A DNA stretch of 64,000 nucleotides from Lindgomyces ingoldianus (Eukaryota; Ascomycota; Dothideomycetes; Pleosporales; Lindgomycetaceae): NCBI RefSeq assembly GCF_010093535.1, contig NW_022985163.1, forward strand, positions 2,426,817-2,490,816, in the 5' to 3' direction. The notes under the pieces are model-generated. The model did no database searches. It saw only the letters and a program-made list of their open reading frames with translations, and was not told where the DNA came from. Shown one piece after another: positions 34,694-46,654 of the stretch (positions are counted from its first letter, which is position 1; each line of letters begins with the position of its first letter). A program made the translations under genes and the position numbers.

Positions 34694-37600
34694 TCTGGTC
34701 TAGTAAGGTGGATCTGCTCTCTAAACAAGAACACCACCAGGATCACGGCCAGGGGGAGTTGCGAGTTTTGCGTTTATACCCGTTCATGACCATACTTTAC
34801 TGAACCAAACCTGTACTGGGGGAATGATTTGGATGAAGGCGTTCTGGTATTTTTTGGCTAATTAGCATGGCATAGGTCAGGGCGGAGACATTTGGGCTTC
34901 AGGAAAAGGCTAGGCGATCAAAGGAAAAGTAGTTTCAAAGCGACCGTTGATTGTCACATTTACATCGCTTTGACGGCGGTGGGGATTGAACGAAGCTCGC
35001 TTTGCAGCCTGCAGGTAGAATCCATGATTCCATTAGAATCAATCAATCAGGCAGGTAGTTAGATCAAGATGTTCATTCTATGATTTTCATCTCTTCCAGT
35101 AACTGAAAGGTGTATTCGTCGATCGTTATCTAACATTCGAAATCCAGGTACAATGTCCACCACCAACTCTTAGCTTCATCCGGGACTCCCGTCACTACCC
35201 TTACTACGATCCACAACTTCCAAACCCCACCAGTAGCAACTAGCAGCCACCTGATTCCAATCCAACCCAACCCACCAAACCCCACAACACCACCCATTCT
35301 AAGGCTCCATTATGGCAAAGAAGGCCAGCCATCCCACCTCACACCACCCCACCCCTTTCGACTCTACCTCCGAACTCCGGTTCTCCCTCTCGATAATAAG
35401 ATAAGCTTCTCGCACACACACGCATGCAATGCAATGCGTCCGCGCGTTGCTCACTCACTCTCAAGCGAGACACTTTGGGTGTCCAGGATAGCGCGCACCG
35501 CGCCAATCGTAGCCTTCCACGACCGATGGAAGAGAAACCCAAAAACTGTAGCTGCTAGAGAAGTTACGAATTCGAGAGAGCCTGACTGACTGACTAGAAA
35601 ATTCCCGAGCAGCGACAGAGCGACGTGCCATGATATGCCAAATGCATGCATTCAACTCAAACCGTCGTCCGATTCGGAGGACGTAGCCTTAGATAAGCAG
35701 TGTTACTGTCATCTGGGGTTCCATTAGCCATCTAGTTCTACGCTTGAATCTCGTACATCCACCATTAACCAAAAGATTTGAGAGTAGCCCTGCCATAGAC
35801 AGAGACACAGACGCAGGACAGCAATCACAAATCCCATCCATCACATAAACGCCATCAACCTTCTCGATCCTCACCCCGCATCTCTCTGAAGCCCCGCAAC
35901 CCAACCCCGACGCCCTAAACATCACCTCCACATATAGCACCTTCAATCTCTTGTATCCTCATGTTTGCATCTACTAAGTATCAGGCATTCAGTATGCTTA
36001 AGTCTACATCATTAACGTCTCTTGCCGCTGTAACATTCCCATCTGCGGCTCCACCGGCATTATTGTAAAGCGGTTCAGTTTATTTTGCGCATACGTGAAT
36101 ACAATCAATTAAGAAATTCTTCAGTGGAAGTTCCATGTTTTGGGTCTTACCTACGGTTGTACCTAGGTACATATCGGGGGTTCTTGGGGGAGACTGAAGG
36201 GGGAGACTATTGTGGTATGCAACTCTTCCCGAAGGGAATGGCCGAAGTAAATTACCACTGTTCAGGATCAAAGTACCACATTTAGCTTCATAGGATACTA
36301 TTTTCCTGTTTTCGCACCAGATGCAGTAAACGAATGCGTCCACTTGACGATATCAGATCAGAATACTAATCCCCCCCTTCGCCACACCATCCAAAGGACA
36401 AGCTACCCAAGTTCAACTCAACAGAGCTCGAAGCTCCCCCCACGCACAACACACATGGTCTTTTACACCGGCGCAGGCCCATCGCCCCGAGACTATTTAT
36501 GTAGTATAATGACGCGCACTTATCAGCCACAGCCACTGACTGAAGGGCACCAGGCGTTGCTACCGTGGTAGTCTGCATTGGGGTCTAGAACGAGGTATCC
36601 GCCATCACTGCGCATGGCGTAACGCCTGTCGAGGGCTTTCAACATTGCCATATATAATGAGAATGGGAAAAAGGTGAATACCTGCCCGCTGTTGTTCAAA
36701 GACGAAAATTGCGTGAGATAGAGTTATCTGTTGTGGTAGCGGCAGAAACAAGACCTGGGTGCAGAGATCGGAAGCTGTGATTTACTGCTGGAGCATGCTC
36801 CGTATGCTTACCCTGAAGTTAATGTAAATTCAAATCCAGAGGGGATCTTGGGCATTTACGAGGGCTAGCGTCGAGGAAGCATACCCATCTCATCACAAGT
36901 CTTCGTCTCGAGCTAAATATATGCTCGGGGATGTGCATTGTCTATCTCAGATCCACTGCTATGGTATACCGTGATCATCCTGCGTCCAGGAAAACGGGCG
37001 AAGATACGAAGGTCCATAGTTACCCTAAACAGAAAAAGTCGACACCAACTGTCGTCATACTTAGAACGTCGCCCGGAATATCGCCCTTGGAAACATGGGC
37101 AGGGGTATGGGAAAGTAAAGCATGCGCCAGCCATACAACCCAACCACGATCACAGTTCCCTATCAGATACCAAACGTAGTACCGTAGGTCCCACCTATTC
37201 GAACGAGTGTGTGCTCTTATCTGGTCTGTTTGAGCGGAGTGCTGAGCTGTAAAAGAGTATTGGATGGGATACAACTGCTTTCTCGGTCTAGTGTGATGTG
37301 TAAGTGGGAACTCCCGTAGTGCTATTATAGGCAATTGATATTGAATGATAAACCCAGTACTAGATAGGTGGTAATTCATGAAATTAGTGCTATGGTGTAG
37401 CAACCGTAACGAACTATTGTCAAGTGCTGATATATATGGGGGAAAGCTTCTGCAGCATGAGTATGGGCTCCAGAGATTACTTGCGAGTGCTTCTGGACTT
37501 GTGGAGGAGCTCTGTGCCCTAGTTGATCCGAAATTCGAGATCTCGTGATAATTAAATGAGATGTTCCAGTTCTGCACCAATATAGTTCTCACAAGGTTGA

Positions 37601-38675
37601 ACAATGCTGTCCGAAAGCACGATAAAGAATTTTAAAGCCGGAAATACGCTCCTCACTCTGCAACGATCATTGGGTGTTCTTTCTGAGTCCACAAGGCCGC
37701 AGGGATCGAACTAGAATTTGCGCATGATATTGCACAAAGTCTTGATAAGGACCGGACTTAAGCTTGAGATGCATGTCGAACACTTCCCAGTCTTCGTTGG
37801 CCAATTGGCTAGAGATAAAATAACGGCCCAAAAGTCAGCGCGGGAACACATGGCGTCAGTATCTTCCTGCCTGCATGAGGCAATTGACGGTCGGCCAATG
37901 ATCCCTGTTTAAGGAGTTCTTGAAGGAATCGGGCAATCACGAACGGCATGATGAAGCCACAACACTGCATTTGCTCTCGGAAGGGCTGCGGCCCCTTCAC
38001 ACCGCTCAGCGTTGGGTCGACAACGAGCTCGTCTTGCTGCCCTGTAAGCGCCAGGAAGTGTCTTGCAACATCTGTTGGGGGCGAAAAGTGAATGTGCGTG
38101 CAGGTTTAGAGGATGAGCGACATGGGGGTGGAATCGACAACCCTTGTTGATCAGTTGGTGGCCTTGCCGTGTCAGCAGAGTCTAAAGCATGTCAGCACAA
38201 CGAAAATTGTATGAGGCTATTTACCTAAGCGGGTGTGGGCCGAGGTTCGAGTTAGATAATCGTGTTCCGCGGATCTGATTGCGGAGCTGGCATGCAAGCG
38301 GGGTAAGTTGCCACTCCAAGCTCTCGCTGGCTGAAAGAAGGTCCAGTGTCCATATGCACTTCGTCCATTCATCCTCTATCGGACCCGCAGCCGGGCATTC
38401 TAATGGGCTACCCAAGAGCCATTCTCTCGTACTATCCAACCCAAGTGCGCGACTTTTGCTTCCTTCACTTACTCACCAATGAATGGGCGCAACCCTAGAT
38501 CTTCAAAGACGGCTTTCGATTCCTCGCCGACTTTGACCGTAATTATTGCGCACGCAAATTTGATCCCTGGAGGTTCGGCAAATAAAGCCCCCCGAATCTA
38601 ACAATGAAGCTCTCCTGCGGTAGGCGCACTTTACTTCTGAGTGACTGGCCGTGCGTCAACTGAAACGTGTACCCG
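34694..38675. other. 4.0 kb without a supportable gene
   Basis: Includes the 3' region of the bZIP gene and several short overlapping frames on both strands (35.3-36.6, 36.9-37.6, 37.7-38.5 kb). None shows a domain or a consistent exon chain. Possible lncRNA or degraded sequence cannot be excluded. Confidence 0.45.
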
Positions 38676-39746
38676 TCAATCCCAATCGCTATCATCGTCG
38701 TCTCCGTCTTTCCCACTTGCTTTACCTTGCCTTATCTTGCGAGAAGCACTCGCATCCACATCCTCGGTCCTCTGAGGCCGCAGTCGTGGATCGCCATGAC
38801 GAACTGCTCCAACATCTACAAGAACCTTCTCCAAATCTGAAGACAGTCAGCAAAGCCAGCATCGAATTCAAACAATACAGGTGACTGTGGGTGACTGCAG
38901 GAGGGATATGGCTAGTCTACTGAACCCTAATGGCGGGGGTGGAAAGCCAAACTGGCGCCCATAATTCAAGGCTGCCCCATGCAAAGACGGCCGTATAACA
39001 TGCGGGGGATCCGAAGAAACGAATCAGGCTTACCTGCTGCAGTTGTGTGAACCCCTCGAAGCTCACGTAACGTCACCAGCTGCTTCTTGATATCGCCATC
39101 CTTGTAAATCAGGATCGTAGGCGTATTCTTCTCAGGGTACCCCTCAATGCACATATCTGCACGAATTTGACAGAACTTAATATCACCGAACCGCCGGGCA
39201 AGGTCTCTCCAAATCTCAGTCAACACTCTGGATTCGACATTGGTGCCCTGCGATGATGTCAGAAACACCAATATGTGAGCCTTGTTGGACGCTTCGGCAA
39301 CGTCTTTCGAGTAATCCGGCTTCTGAATGTGGAAGACCTGGTTGTACACTGAGGCCACGTTAATTGTCGATAGCTCTTGGAAGCGCTTGTTTCTGCAGTA
39401 AAATAAGAGGCGGTTAAAAGATTGCATGTTGATGGGGCGTACCGGTAGTGCTCCAGGAACTCCTCGTCCTCCTCGTCCTCTAGCTCTGCCAACTCGTCAA
39501 GGTCTTTCCCTTCCAACCGATTCTCATGTGCAAGCCGACGTGCTTCCTCCAAGGCCTCCTCGATCATGGGCGTAGGCGATGGCGGCTTCTCGGGGATAAC
39601 ACCATGCTTGCGGAGGATATCGTTCCTGTCCACGAATTCCAGTCAATGCACTGCCGCAGCAATTGTTGTATGAGTTGGGCTCACCATTCAGTGTCTGCAT
39701 TAGGATCGTCGATTGGGACGTTCACAGGGACATCAGGCATTTCCAT
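38676..39746 (-). CDS. PLP2: Phosducin-like protein 2
   Basis: Four exons in transcription order: 39746-39685, 39625-39443, 39392-39034 and 38836-38676; 254 residues. PhLP2-group proteins are cytosolic co-factors of the CCT/TRiC chaperonin, needed for actin and tubulin folding. The N-terminal hallmark NADTEWNDILRKHGVIP is rebuilt across the first intron. An acidic helix follows (DELAELEDEEDEEFLEHYR), then the thioredoxin-like domain (HILVFLTSSQGTNVESRVL; IRADMCIEGYPEKNTPTILI) and after the last splice AADLEKVLVDVGAVRHGDPR. The tail is acidic and ends DSDWD. Introns are 59, 50 and 197 nt; the third is long for this window. Length and domain order match fungal Plp2. Confidence 0.95.
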
Positions 39747-40300
39747 TGTTGTGTGTATTGACGCTGAACTGTTGGTCCAAGTATATGGGCGGGGAAGAAA
39801 CCACAAATTCAGAAGGAATGAGGGATTAGGGGTTAATATCAAGAGGTGCAGAGAGCAGGTGAATGAAATCGCTGCCTGGATGTGCTGACGACGAGTTGAT
39901 GTTCTGACGTCGCTTCGTCAAATTTCGTGAGGCTGAGTAGCCAAGCGTTAATCCCCTGCAGCGTCCCCCACCAACCGCCACCTTCCTAATGGGGTAGCGT
40001 TCGAGTCAATCTGTTGAGTTCACCACTGCCCAGTGTACCGTTCACATTATTGAACAAGCGGTAATATTCGTGACAATTTGGTAATGCTTCTACCTTAGGA
40101 AAACATACTGTCGAACACTATAACTAAAATCAAAAGTGTAAAGGGTGTTGAATATTCAAGCCGTAGGCAGCAGTTCCGCTCTCTCAAATAATATCTCCTT
40201 CTATTCGCTCACAGCACAACCTGAAATCAGCTTCCACTATGCTCTATCCCATCTCCCAACAATCTTACTACTTTAACCGATGATATTTGTGCCTTCCGAT
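39747..40300. other. Intergenic between PLP2 and the symporter gene
   Basis: Holds the PLP2 promoter (minus strand) and the 3' flank of the symporter gene. No clear TATA on the minus strand close to 39746. Nothing else seen. Confidence 0.5.
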
Positions 40301-42671
40301 TCAGAAAAACTTTCCACTCTTCTTTATATCATCCGTCTGTTCCAACACCCTTTCGTGTTCATTATCCTCATACGTCTCCACAAAGGGATTCTCGGGGGCA
40401 GGTTTATCCAACGCATTGAATCGATGTCCCTTGATCCTGGAGATGATATACAGAATAAGGATGCGGAGCCCACACGCACCAAAGCCCCAGAGAAGACCCC
40501 CGATTGGAGCGGCAACGAAGGCACCTAGATGAACTATCAACGCCGTCGAAAAGAGCTGAGATGAGGCACATACCAAAAGCACTCCAGTCATTAGCATACA
40601 AGCCTCCCTCTAAAAGGATCAGCTTGCTGGCGAGGTTGGCATCTCCATTATAGTAGACCAACCCGAACAGGAAGACCGTAAAGATACCACCTAGTCCACC
40701 GACCACGACCTCAAATCCACGCCACCAGTAGAACTTCTCAACCAATCCAAGTACCAGAACGGGGACGACTGAAGCACTAACGAGATCACTGATCAGGAAG
40801 ATCTGTAAAATGTCCGGGCTCTTGAGGGCCACAGCAACAACCGGAATGATGATTACCACAACAAGAGCTCTGATCACCCAGAGACTAAGTTTGTTTCGGA
40901 AGAGGTCGTTGCTACCGGTGCTGATCATTGCGCTTTGGAAGCTGTCGAAAGCCGCAGTAGAAAGCGACACGACCATGACTAGCACAATTCCGACAACCCA
41001 GGCGGGCAACTGACCGAGGAGGAGGAAGAACGCAAGATAGCCGCCCTCCGCGTCATCGAGCTTCCAAGCGCCCGACCAAGCTGCAAGCAATCCAGTCGCC
41101 CCGACAAGCGTGAGTATAATGCAAACAGCGACACTTGCAATACTAACGCCAATCCAGAGGTCCTTGTCTGTACGGGAGGCAAAAGTCCGTAGCCAAAACC
41201 CAGAGATGAAGAAGTCATTCGTGAGAATGGCGACTGGAAGAATGTAGATAAGCTGCCAGCCGAGCAAGCTTGAGTTGAGAAATCCAGATTGGTTGATCAG
41301 ACGACGGTCGATGTGGGTTTCAACGCCAACTGTGATAACTCCGAGAATGATTAGCAGCACTACCATAGCTCCTTGAATATTGTCGGTGACGAAAGAGACA
41401 CGGAAACCGCCGATTGCTACGATATATCAGCCCGATGCCTTAAATATGCTAAGCTAAAAGCATACATGTGTAGATTGTCGTGACTGCACATTCAACGATG
41501 ACCGCTGGAAGTCCATCCAACCCCGTCAAGGCAGTAATAATCTGCTGCATAGCAGAAAGCTCCGCTACCATGTATAGGAATATCGTAATAAGCCTAGCTT
41601 CGTTAGCTCAAGATATCTCTTCCAAAGAGAATTCGGGACAATGTAACTCACGTGCACAGGCTCAAGAAGAGAGCTGTAATTGCTCCATATCTCTGTCTCG
41701 TCCATTCTGTGAGAACGAATCCTTCAGGGCATTTCCTTCGAATGATTGGCCCGAGGAAACCGAAAATCAAAAGTGGAAGGGCAGATGCAATGGCGTAGAC
41801 AACTAAGCCTTGGACCCCGCAGATAGTGGCGATCTGGGGATATGTGAAAAGGATACCGGACCCAAGAGCTGCTCGTTAAGATAGCTTCAGGTCAGCTTCT
41901 GAACAGGTAAAGAAAAGGGGGTCAAAAGGGGAGAAGCGGCAGCACGTTCCTCACGCAAGCATTATCTTGATCGAGTTCATACGGTACTTCTCAGCTTCGT
42001 CAAGATTGTCCCGGATCCCTTGAGTCGCGAAGACCGAGGAATCTTGGGGACAGTCAAAACTAAGCGCCCGTAGTGTAGCCGCACAGAAATCCTCCCACAG
42101 AGACTCATCATCGAAATACCCAAAAAGGGGAAATGATAACTGAGAAACCATGGAAGGAGAACTGCGAGAGATCTCACATACGAACCTATCATCAAATCTC
42201 AAGATTCTCGACCGATATGTTACCATCTCTGGGTTCCGTCATGTACCGAATGGTCGGTGTTCAAGTTTTGGTGATACCGATGCTGCCGCTGCCCGTCTCA
42301 AGCTCTGAGGGTTGCACCGATGCACTCACCCGACGCTATGAAGTTAAGAGCAAGCGGAATGCCTAGGCGCAATTAGCATCTGCCTTTTCGAGCGCATTTG
42401 CTGCGCAGAGAGGGGCTGCAGGGATGAGGTGCATGGTGGAAGTCGCGGCATTGCCTGTCGACTGCTGTGTGGAATCTGACCCTTTTGTGTCCTATTGCTC
42501 GAGAGCCATTCAGTCTTGGATTGATGCCTCAGCCGCCATGCGATGTAGCATCCAGTGACCCTGTAGACAAATTAGCACCTGGTTAGTCCTCGGGGGCCAC
42601 ACTACACACAAGAATGCCGCGTAAGTGAGATAGATGATGGCATTTGACGCCTGTGTCGATGGAACCCCCAT
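40301..42671 (-). CDS. Sodium:solute symporter (SSF) family permease
   Basis: Seven exons in transcription order: 42671-42610, 42560-42481, 42362-42330, 41871-41652, 41593-41466, 41416-40574 and 40524-40301; 529 residues, all phases consistent. Multi-pass plasma-membrane transporter of the SSF superfamily, which holds the urea transporter Dur3 and other co-transporters; this is a separate fungal subgroup and the solute is unknown. Key blocks: SNAIIYLTYAAFL (TM1), WLSSNRTQKGIPLALNFIAS joined to ALGSGILFTYPQIATI, RRKCPEGFVLTEWTRQRYG, YTSIGGFRVSFVTDNIQGAM and LPVAILTNDFFISGFW. About 13 helices are apparent. Exon 1 uses an unusual GTGTGT donor. Exon 3 is only 33 bp, and the next intron is 458 nt, far above the local norm. 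The C-terminal tail is polar and probably cytosolic. Confidence 0.88.
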
Positions 42672-43430
42672 TATTGCGATTAGTGGCTTTCTTAGAGCAC
42701 ATTCAATGAGGAGCGCGCTGAGGGCGGGTCACGCCTTTAAAGCTCGAGGTGGGTTGGATGGAGTTCGCACGCTGCTAACCCTCTTTTGCTTTTTCTTCAC
42801 CCCACCTTGCTCCTCTAGGAAGTTGCATCACTAGCGCTCGTGCGGCAACTCTTCCAACCATCATATCAAATTTTTAAAAGACTCTGTGCACCCTCAGGCG
42901 AGACTGCATTTGGGGAAGCTTGTGGTGCAAATAAAAAGCAAATTTTCAGATATCTAGCCTCAAATTGGCCGAAATTCATTTTCCGAACCTGGCGTGACCA
43001 GTTTTGCTTTTGTACCGCTCTCGGCGTTCTCGCTTCGAGCCTTGAAGCCTCGCAATCCGGGTTACCAGATATGGCGTCCTTTCGCAACATAAGAAAAAGT
43101 CCTTTGAAGAAGAAAGTAGTATATATCTGGCGTATCTGTCACATTACCGTACGGAAACCCCTGGATGAGCCTATTAACAAGTTGTCTAATCACCAATGAT
43201 TATGGAAAAAGCCGACTCTCTGAGCATCCTACAAGACATCAAATTCTGCTCCAGAACGCACCCCCATCACCCCAAGTGAACAGAAAATGCTCCTTGCGTA
43301 AGTTGTCCCCACCCCACGGCCGTTATTCGTGGGCTCGTGACTGTCGTGTGATTGCTCGCCAGTGGACGGGAGAGTAATCGTGAGGCTGGGTAGGATAAAA
43401 TGTAAATACGGAGAGGCGAGAAAGGAAGAG
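42672..43430. other. Upstream region of the symporter gene
   Basis: Contains the presumptive promoter of the symporter gene and the 3' flank of the sorting nexin gene, both on the minus strand. A plus-strand frame at 42.84-43.20 kb lacks any family feature. No TATA box stands out. Confidence 0.45.
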
Positions 43431-43964
43431 CTACCACGCGTGGCGGTCCCAGTTTGGATCTGATTTTGCATGAGTCGGGCTAGTAAGAAGTAGCGGGGAG
43501 GTTGCCTGCCTTGCACGAACGCCGCCAGCACCTTGCTCCCTGTCTGCAACAGCGGATGACCCACCACGATCTGGAGAAACCGCTGCAGTCCCTCCCTCCG
43601 GTGCTCTATCACATCATCTGAGAATCGATTCGTCAAGACCTTGCCTGGTAGCGGTGGTATCGTAACCCTTGCCGACTCGCGCTCCAGAATATCTCGAAAC
43701 GCTTCGAACTCGCTATATCGACGGCGGACGGAAGAAGACTTGAGTTTGAAGGCGGGGATGTTTGTGCGCATCACGATCTCGTAGGTAGTGTACATGCCAC
43801 GACCAACGCCATGGGTCATCGGGTTGCGGACCTGCGCGCGCTAAGGTGAGCTTGGAGTGGGGCTTCAAAGGGCAAGAGGCACATACTTCGATTTCGAGGA
43901 AGTTCTCGGGAGGGCCGTAGAGCTCCTCGAAGGACTGCTGGCGAGCGTCTGGCAAGGACTGCAT
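43431..43964 (-). CDS. SNX3: Sorting nexin-3 (Snx3/Grd19), PX-domain protein
   Basis: Exons in transcription order: 43964-43887, 43831-43510 and 43459-43431; 142 residues, the usual length of fungal Snx3/Grd19. It binds phosphatidylinositol-3-phosphate on endosomes and works with retromer in recycling to the Golgi. N-terminus [20 protein letters not shown] is the family start. The PX domain shows [15 protein letters not shown] (PI3P-binding RRYSEF), the Pro-rich IPPLPGK and the [12 protein letters not shown] helix. The last intron has a GC donor (AAG-GCAGGC) and a CAG acceptor; only this splice restores the conserved end [12 protein letters not shown]. Using the nearest GT instead would shift the frame into an unrelated tail. 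An upstream in-frame extension to 44108 exists, but the family start at 43964 is preferred. Confidence 0.95.
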
Positions 43965-44496
43965 CTCGGCGGTGGTAAACGATGCCTTGGTGGGGAACGG
44001 ATGTTGCGCGTTAAACGTGAACGGCTGCCAGGGCGGGGCTAAGTTGCCGTGCCAAGGCCGATACGTGATTTGGCGTGAAAGACTCGCATCACGTAACGGA
44101 AACTTCACACGCGACCTTCACACATCCTCCAATCATCGATTCATTTGTTCATCTTCGGCTATGTTGTGATCATCAATGTTCAATAGGACGCCTGTGTTCC
44201 ACTCTGGGCTGTTCCAGCACTCGTTCCACTCCCCGGTGCGGCAGGGGAAAGGACATGGCCCGCAAACCAAACTCGAACGCAAGTCTCAACTATCATATCA
44301 TGTACATCGTCCCGCTTTTCCAGCTCAACACCAGCCAAGTAGATTACCCTTCGCATATGGAGGTTTCCATGGGTATCTATAGTGACCGCTTGGTCCAAAG
44401 CGCATGTAAGGGACGAACTGGCTTACCAACACAGGGATTAGCACGGAGCCTCTTCAATATGTAGTGGTAGTGGGAGCGAGGGTATTCGTCTCCTCA
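43965..44496. other. Intergenic between SNX3 and the Rrt8-like gene
   Basis: Holds the SNX3 promoter (minus) and the 3' flank of the Rrt8-like gene. Short plus-strand frames show nothing recognisable. Confidence 0.5.
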
Positions 44497-45499
44497 CTAC
44501 TCCGCCTTCTTGGCTAGCTCCGCTTGATTGCGCAGGTTTGGTGCAGTTGTTTCTTTTTGCTCCATATCAGCCGCCCACAGAGCAGCACCAACGGTGTTGG
44601 TGAATGCGAAGAAGATCCCAACCAGTGGCACCATCTCAAGAACCACGGCTGGGACACCAAAGCTGCTGCCGATTAACACATGGACTTCTCTAGGGCTCCC
44701 TCACCGTTCTGGAGCCACTCACCTAGTGTAGGCGGCCTTCCTCTTCTCAACGAAGTCGTTCTTCTCCGTCTTGCTCATCTGCTTCAGTTGGAAGTAACGC
44801 GCATGCGCTGTTGGGCCAAACTTGCGCCCCTGTAGCACAACGAAGAGGATCGTACCGACCACAGGAATGAAGTTTAGAGGGAGATACATAAAATAACGAA
44901 TTATGGCTGCCGGCGTGAATCGCGCAAATGGTTTCTGGATGATCTTGCCCAATTTGGCAATTGGATCACTGCCAGACTTGATTTGGCGCTCAGTCGAGAC
45001 GAGAGAAGTGAGGTTGCGTGATAGAAGTGTCTGCATTTTTGTTAGCTCATCTATCCTGTTGGATTCTTTGGTATGATGCTTACGCCATCGAAGGTGTCGA
45101 TAAGGGCGTCATCGATCAAGAAATTTTTGCTGAGAACGGAGAAGATCGTGGAGCTCTCGCTGAGAACCAGGAGGACAGTGGTAACGATAGCAAGAGGACC
45201 GTTGAAGATGGTAAGAACCGCGGCTTGGGGCACATAGGCGACGGCGAACATGAAGATGGTTACTCCAACACCAAGAGAGATGGTCGGGAGAAACTTCTCA
45301 CCCAGGGGCTTCCACAAGTTCTGGTGGGTAAAGAAGTATGTGATGCCCTACGCAGCGGTTAGTATCCTCCCAGAACGCGAAAATTGAAGCTCCATGCCTT
45401 AATGGGATAGAGATAGGCGCCAGACCGGACCGCATCTCTGGTCAGAATCCTCGCCTGCTCATATTCTTCCATCGCAACTTCCTTCACTTTCTCGGACAT
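44497..45499 (-). CDS. EI24-domain membrane protein, Rrt8/Lds-like
   Basis: Exons in transcription order: 45499-45398, 45347-45084, 45030-44723 and 44665-44497; 280 residues. Multi-pass protein of the EI24/CysZ-like family that includes yeast Rrt8 and Lds1/2, linked there to spore-wall assembly and lipid droplets; the role in this fungus is inferred by family only. Recognisable blocks: ILTRDAVRSGAYLYPIKG, LPTISLGVGVTIFMFAV, NGPLAIVTTVLLVLSES, the LIDDALIDTFDGTLLSRN linker, IIRYFMYLPLNFIPVVGTIL and LEMVPLVGIFFAFTNTVGA. At least four hydrophobic segments; the tail is hydrophilic (QKETTAPNLRNQAEL). The first intron has a GC donor (AAG-GCATGG), a perfect TACTAAC branch site and a TAG acceptor. 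The last intron ends in CAGCAG, so two acceptors differing by one Ser codon can be used. Confidence 0.88.
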
Positions 45500-46654
45500 G
45501 TTGGCGACAATTCGATTCAGATTTTAAGGATCGTAGGTATTGCTTAGGAATAATTTGTAGAGGGGAGGGGTCCGGAACAAAGGTAAGGATAAGTGTTGTT
45601 GGCAAACACGCATTAATTACACCTCGCGTAGTATTTACTTTTTGGCCGACGTCACTCCGCCATCACTCCGCCATCACACGTCGAGCCTAAAACTCCGATC
45701 CGCCAAGCCCAATACTTCCATCTACATCTTCAGCACTCTTCAAGCGCTCTTGCACTATTATTCGACATTTACTACGAGATCGATGATGCAGAGTGTGCCT
45801 AAACAAATGGTCATTTCCCTGCCTTCCATTCTGATAGCTGTACACACTGTCATTTTCTCCCAGTATCCAAAGGGCCACAATTTCCAAATACGTTCCTGAT
45901 CCTCCAGTACACCCCAGCGGACCTCCGTCACACGCATTTCCCTCAGGTGATGCAGAACAGCCAACTTTTCCTTGTTTCGAACGCCACAGATGGCTTGGAC
46001 CCACCATTCCAAATAAAGCAGATTCGCTGGCGACGCCATGAGGCTGATGAAAACAGGGTTGTCGGAAGGGCTAAGCTCCACTGCTCAGTGAAGTTCCCCG
46101 CCATGACGTACGACTGAGCCACGCGCACGGCCACAGTCACGAAAGCTAGCCGCATCTGTCGACCCTCTGATCGAAGCTAGCTCGATAGGGACAACTGAGG
46201 ACTTCAAGTGTGGCATGCTTTCTGTCCATCCATGACTTTTCAAAGCCTGCGCAATTACAGGTGAGACCCAGACAAAGGGAACACCTTGAATCATACCGCA
46301 AAGAGTTAGAGAGACCCAACTTTGCGTAGATATTGATGACGACACCGAGATCTTCCAAGGAATGTGCAAGGTTTGTTTGTGTACACGGCAGAGAAGGCCG
46401 GTTCCAAGCGAAGAAGAAGCAGTTTCACCACAGGTGGCTTCCTGATACGCTTTTAAGCGGTCACCAGATGGGGGAAGCAATTAGGTCGTCATGACGTAGG
46501 ATCCTGAGAGAATGCTATCCCTGAGGGCACATAAAAGGGCCCTCCACCAGGATCAATCGACTCTCCACCTCACAACATCAAACCTTCTGCACTTAACTGT
46601 CCCCTATTCAGACTATAAACTTTACACACCTTCCTCCTCAAGTCTTCAGCAACA
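45500..46654. promoter_or_regulatory. Divergent promoter region (Rrt8-like / DPR protein)
   Basis: Lies between two divergently transcribed starts (45499 minus, 46655 plus). On the plus side ATAAAAGG at 46531-46538 is a TATA-like box about 120 bp before the ATG, followed by a long CA- and CT-rich leader. Overlapping minus-strand frames at 45.7-46.5 kb look coding-like in length but conflict with each other and carry no domain. Confidence 0.5.

Noticed and set aside
37680..37740. tRNA-like B-box on the minus strand (GTTCGATCCC)
   Set aside because: No matching A-box, acceptor stem or anticodon arm could be drawn around it.
41951..42226. Separate gene in the symporter intron
   Set aside because: The frame joins neither neighbour in phase, and the flanking exons join each other exactly; reported only as an oddity.
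46085..46480. Minus-strand frames upstream of the DPR gene
   Set aside because: Two long frames conflict (45.7-46.1 and 46.1-46.5 kb), no domain, and they sit in the divergent promoter region.
46512..46654. Upstream in-frame extension of the DPR gene's second exon
   Set aside because: Reading straight through ignores a clear GTAAGT/CAG intron at 46785-46836; the spliced frame starts at 46655 with the family N-terminus.
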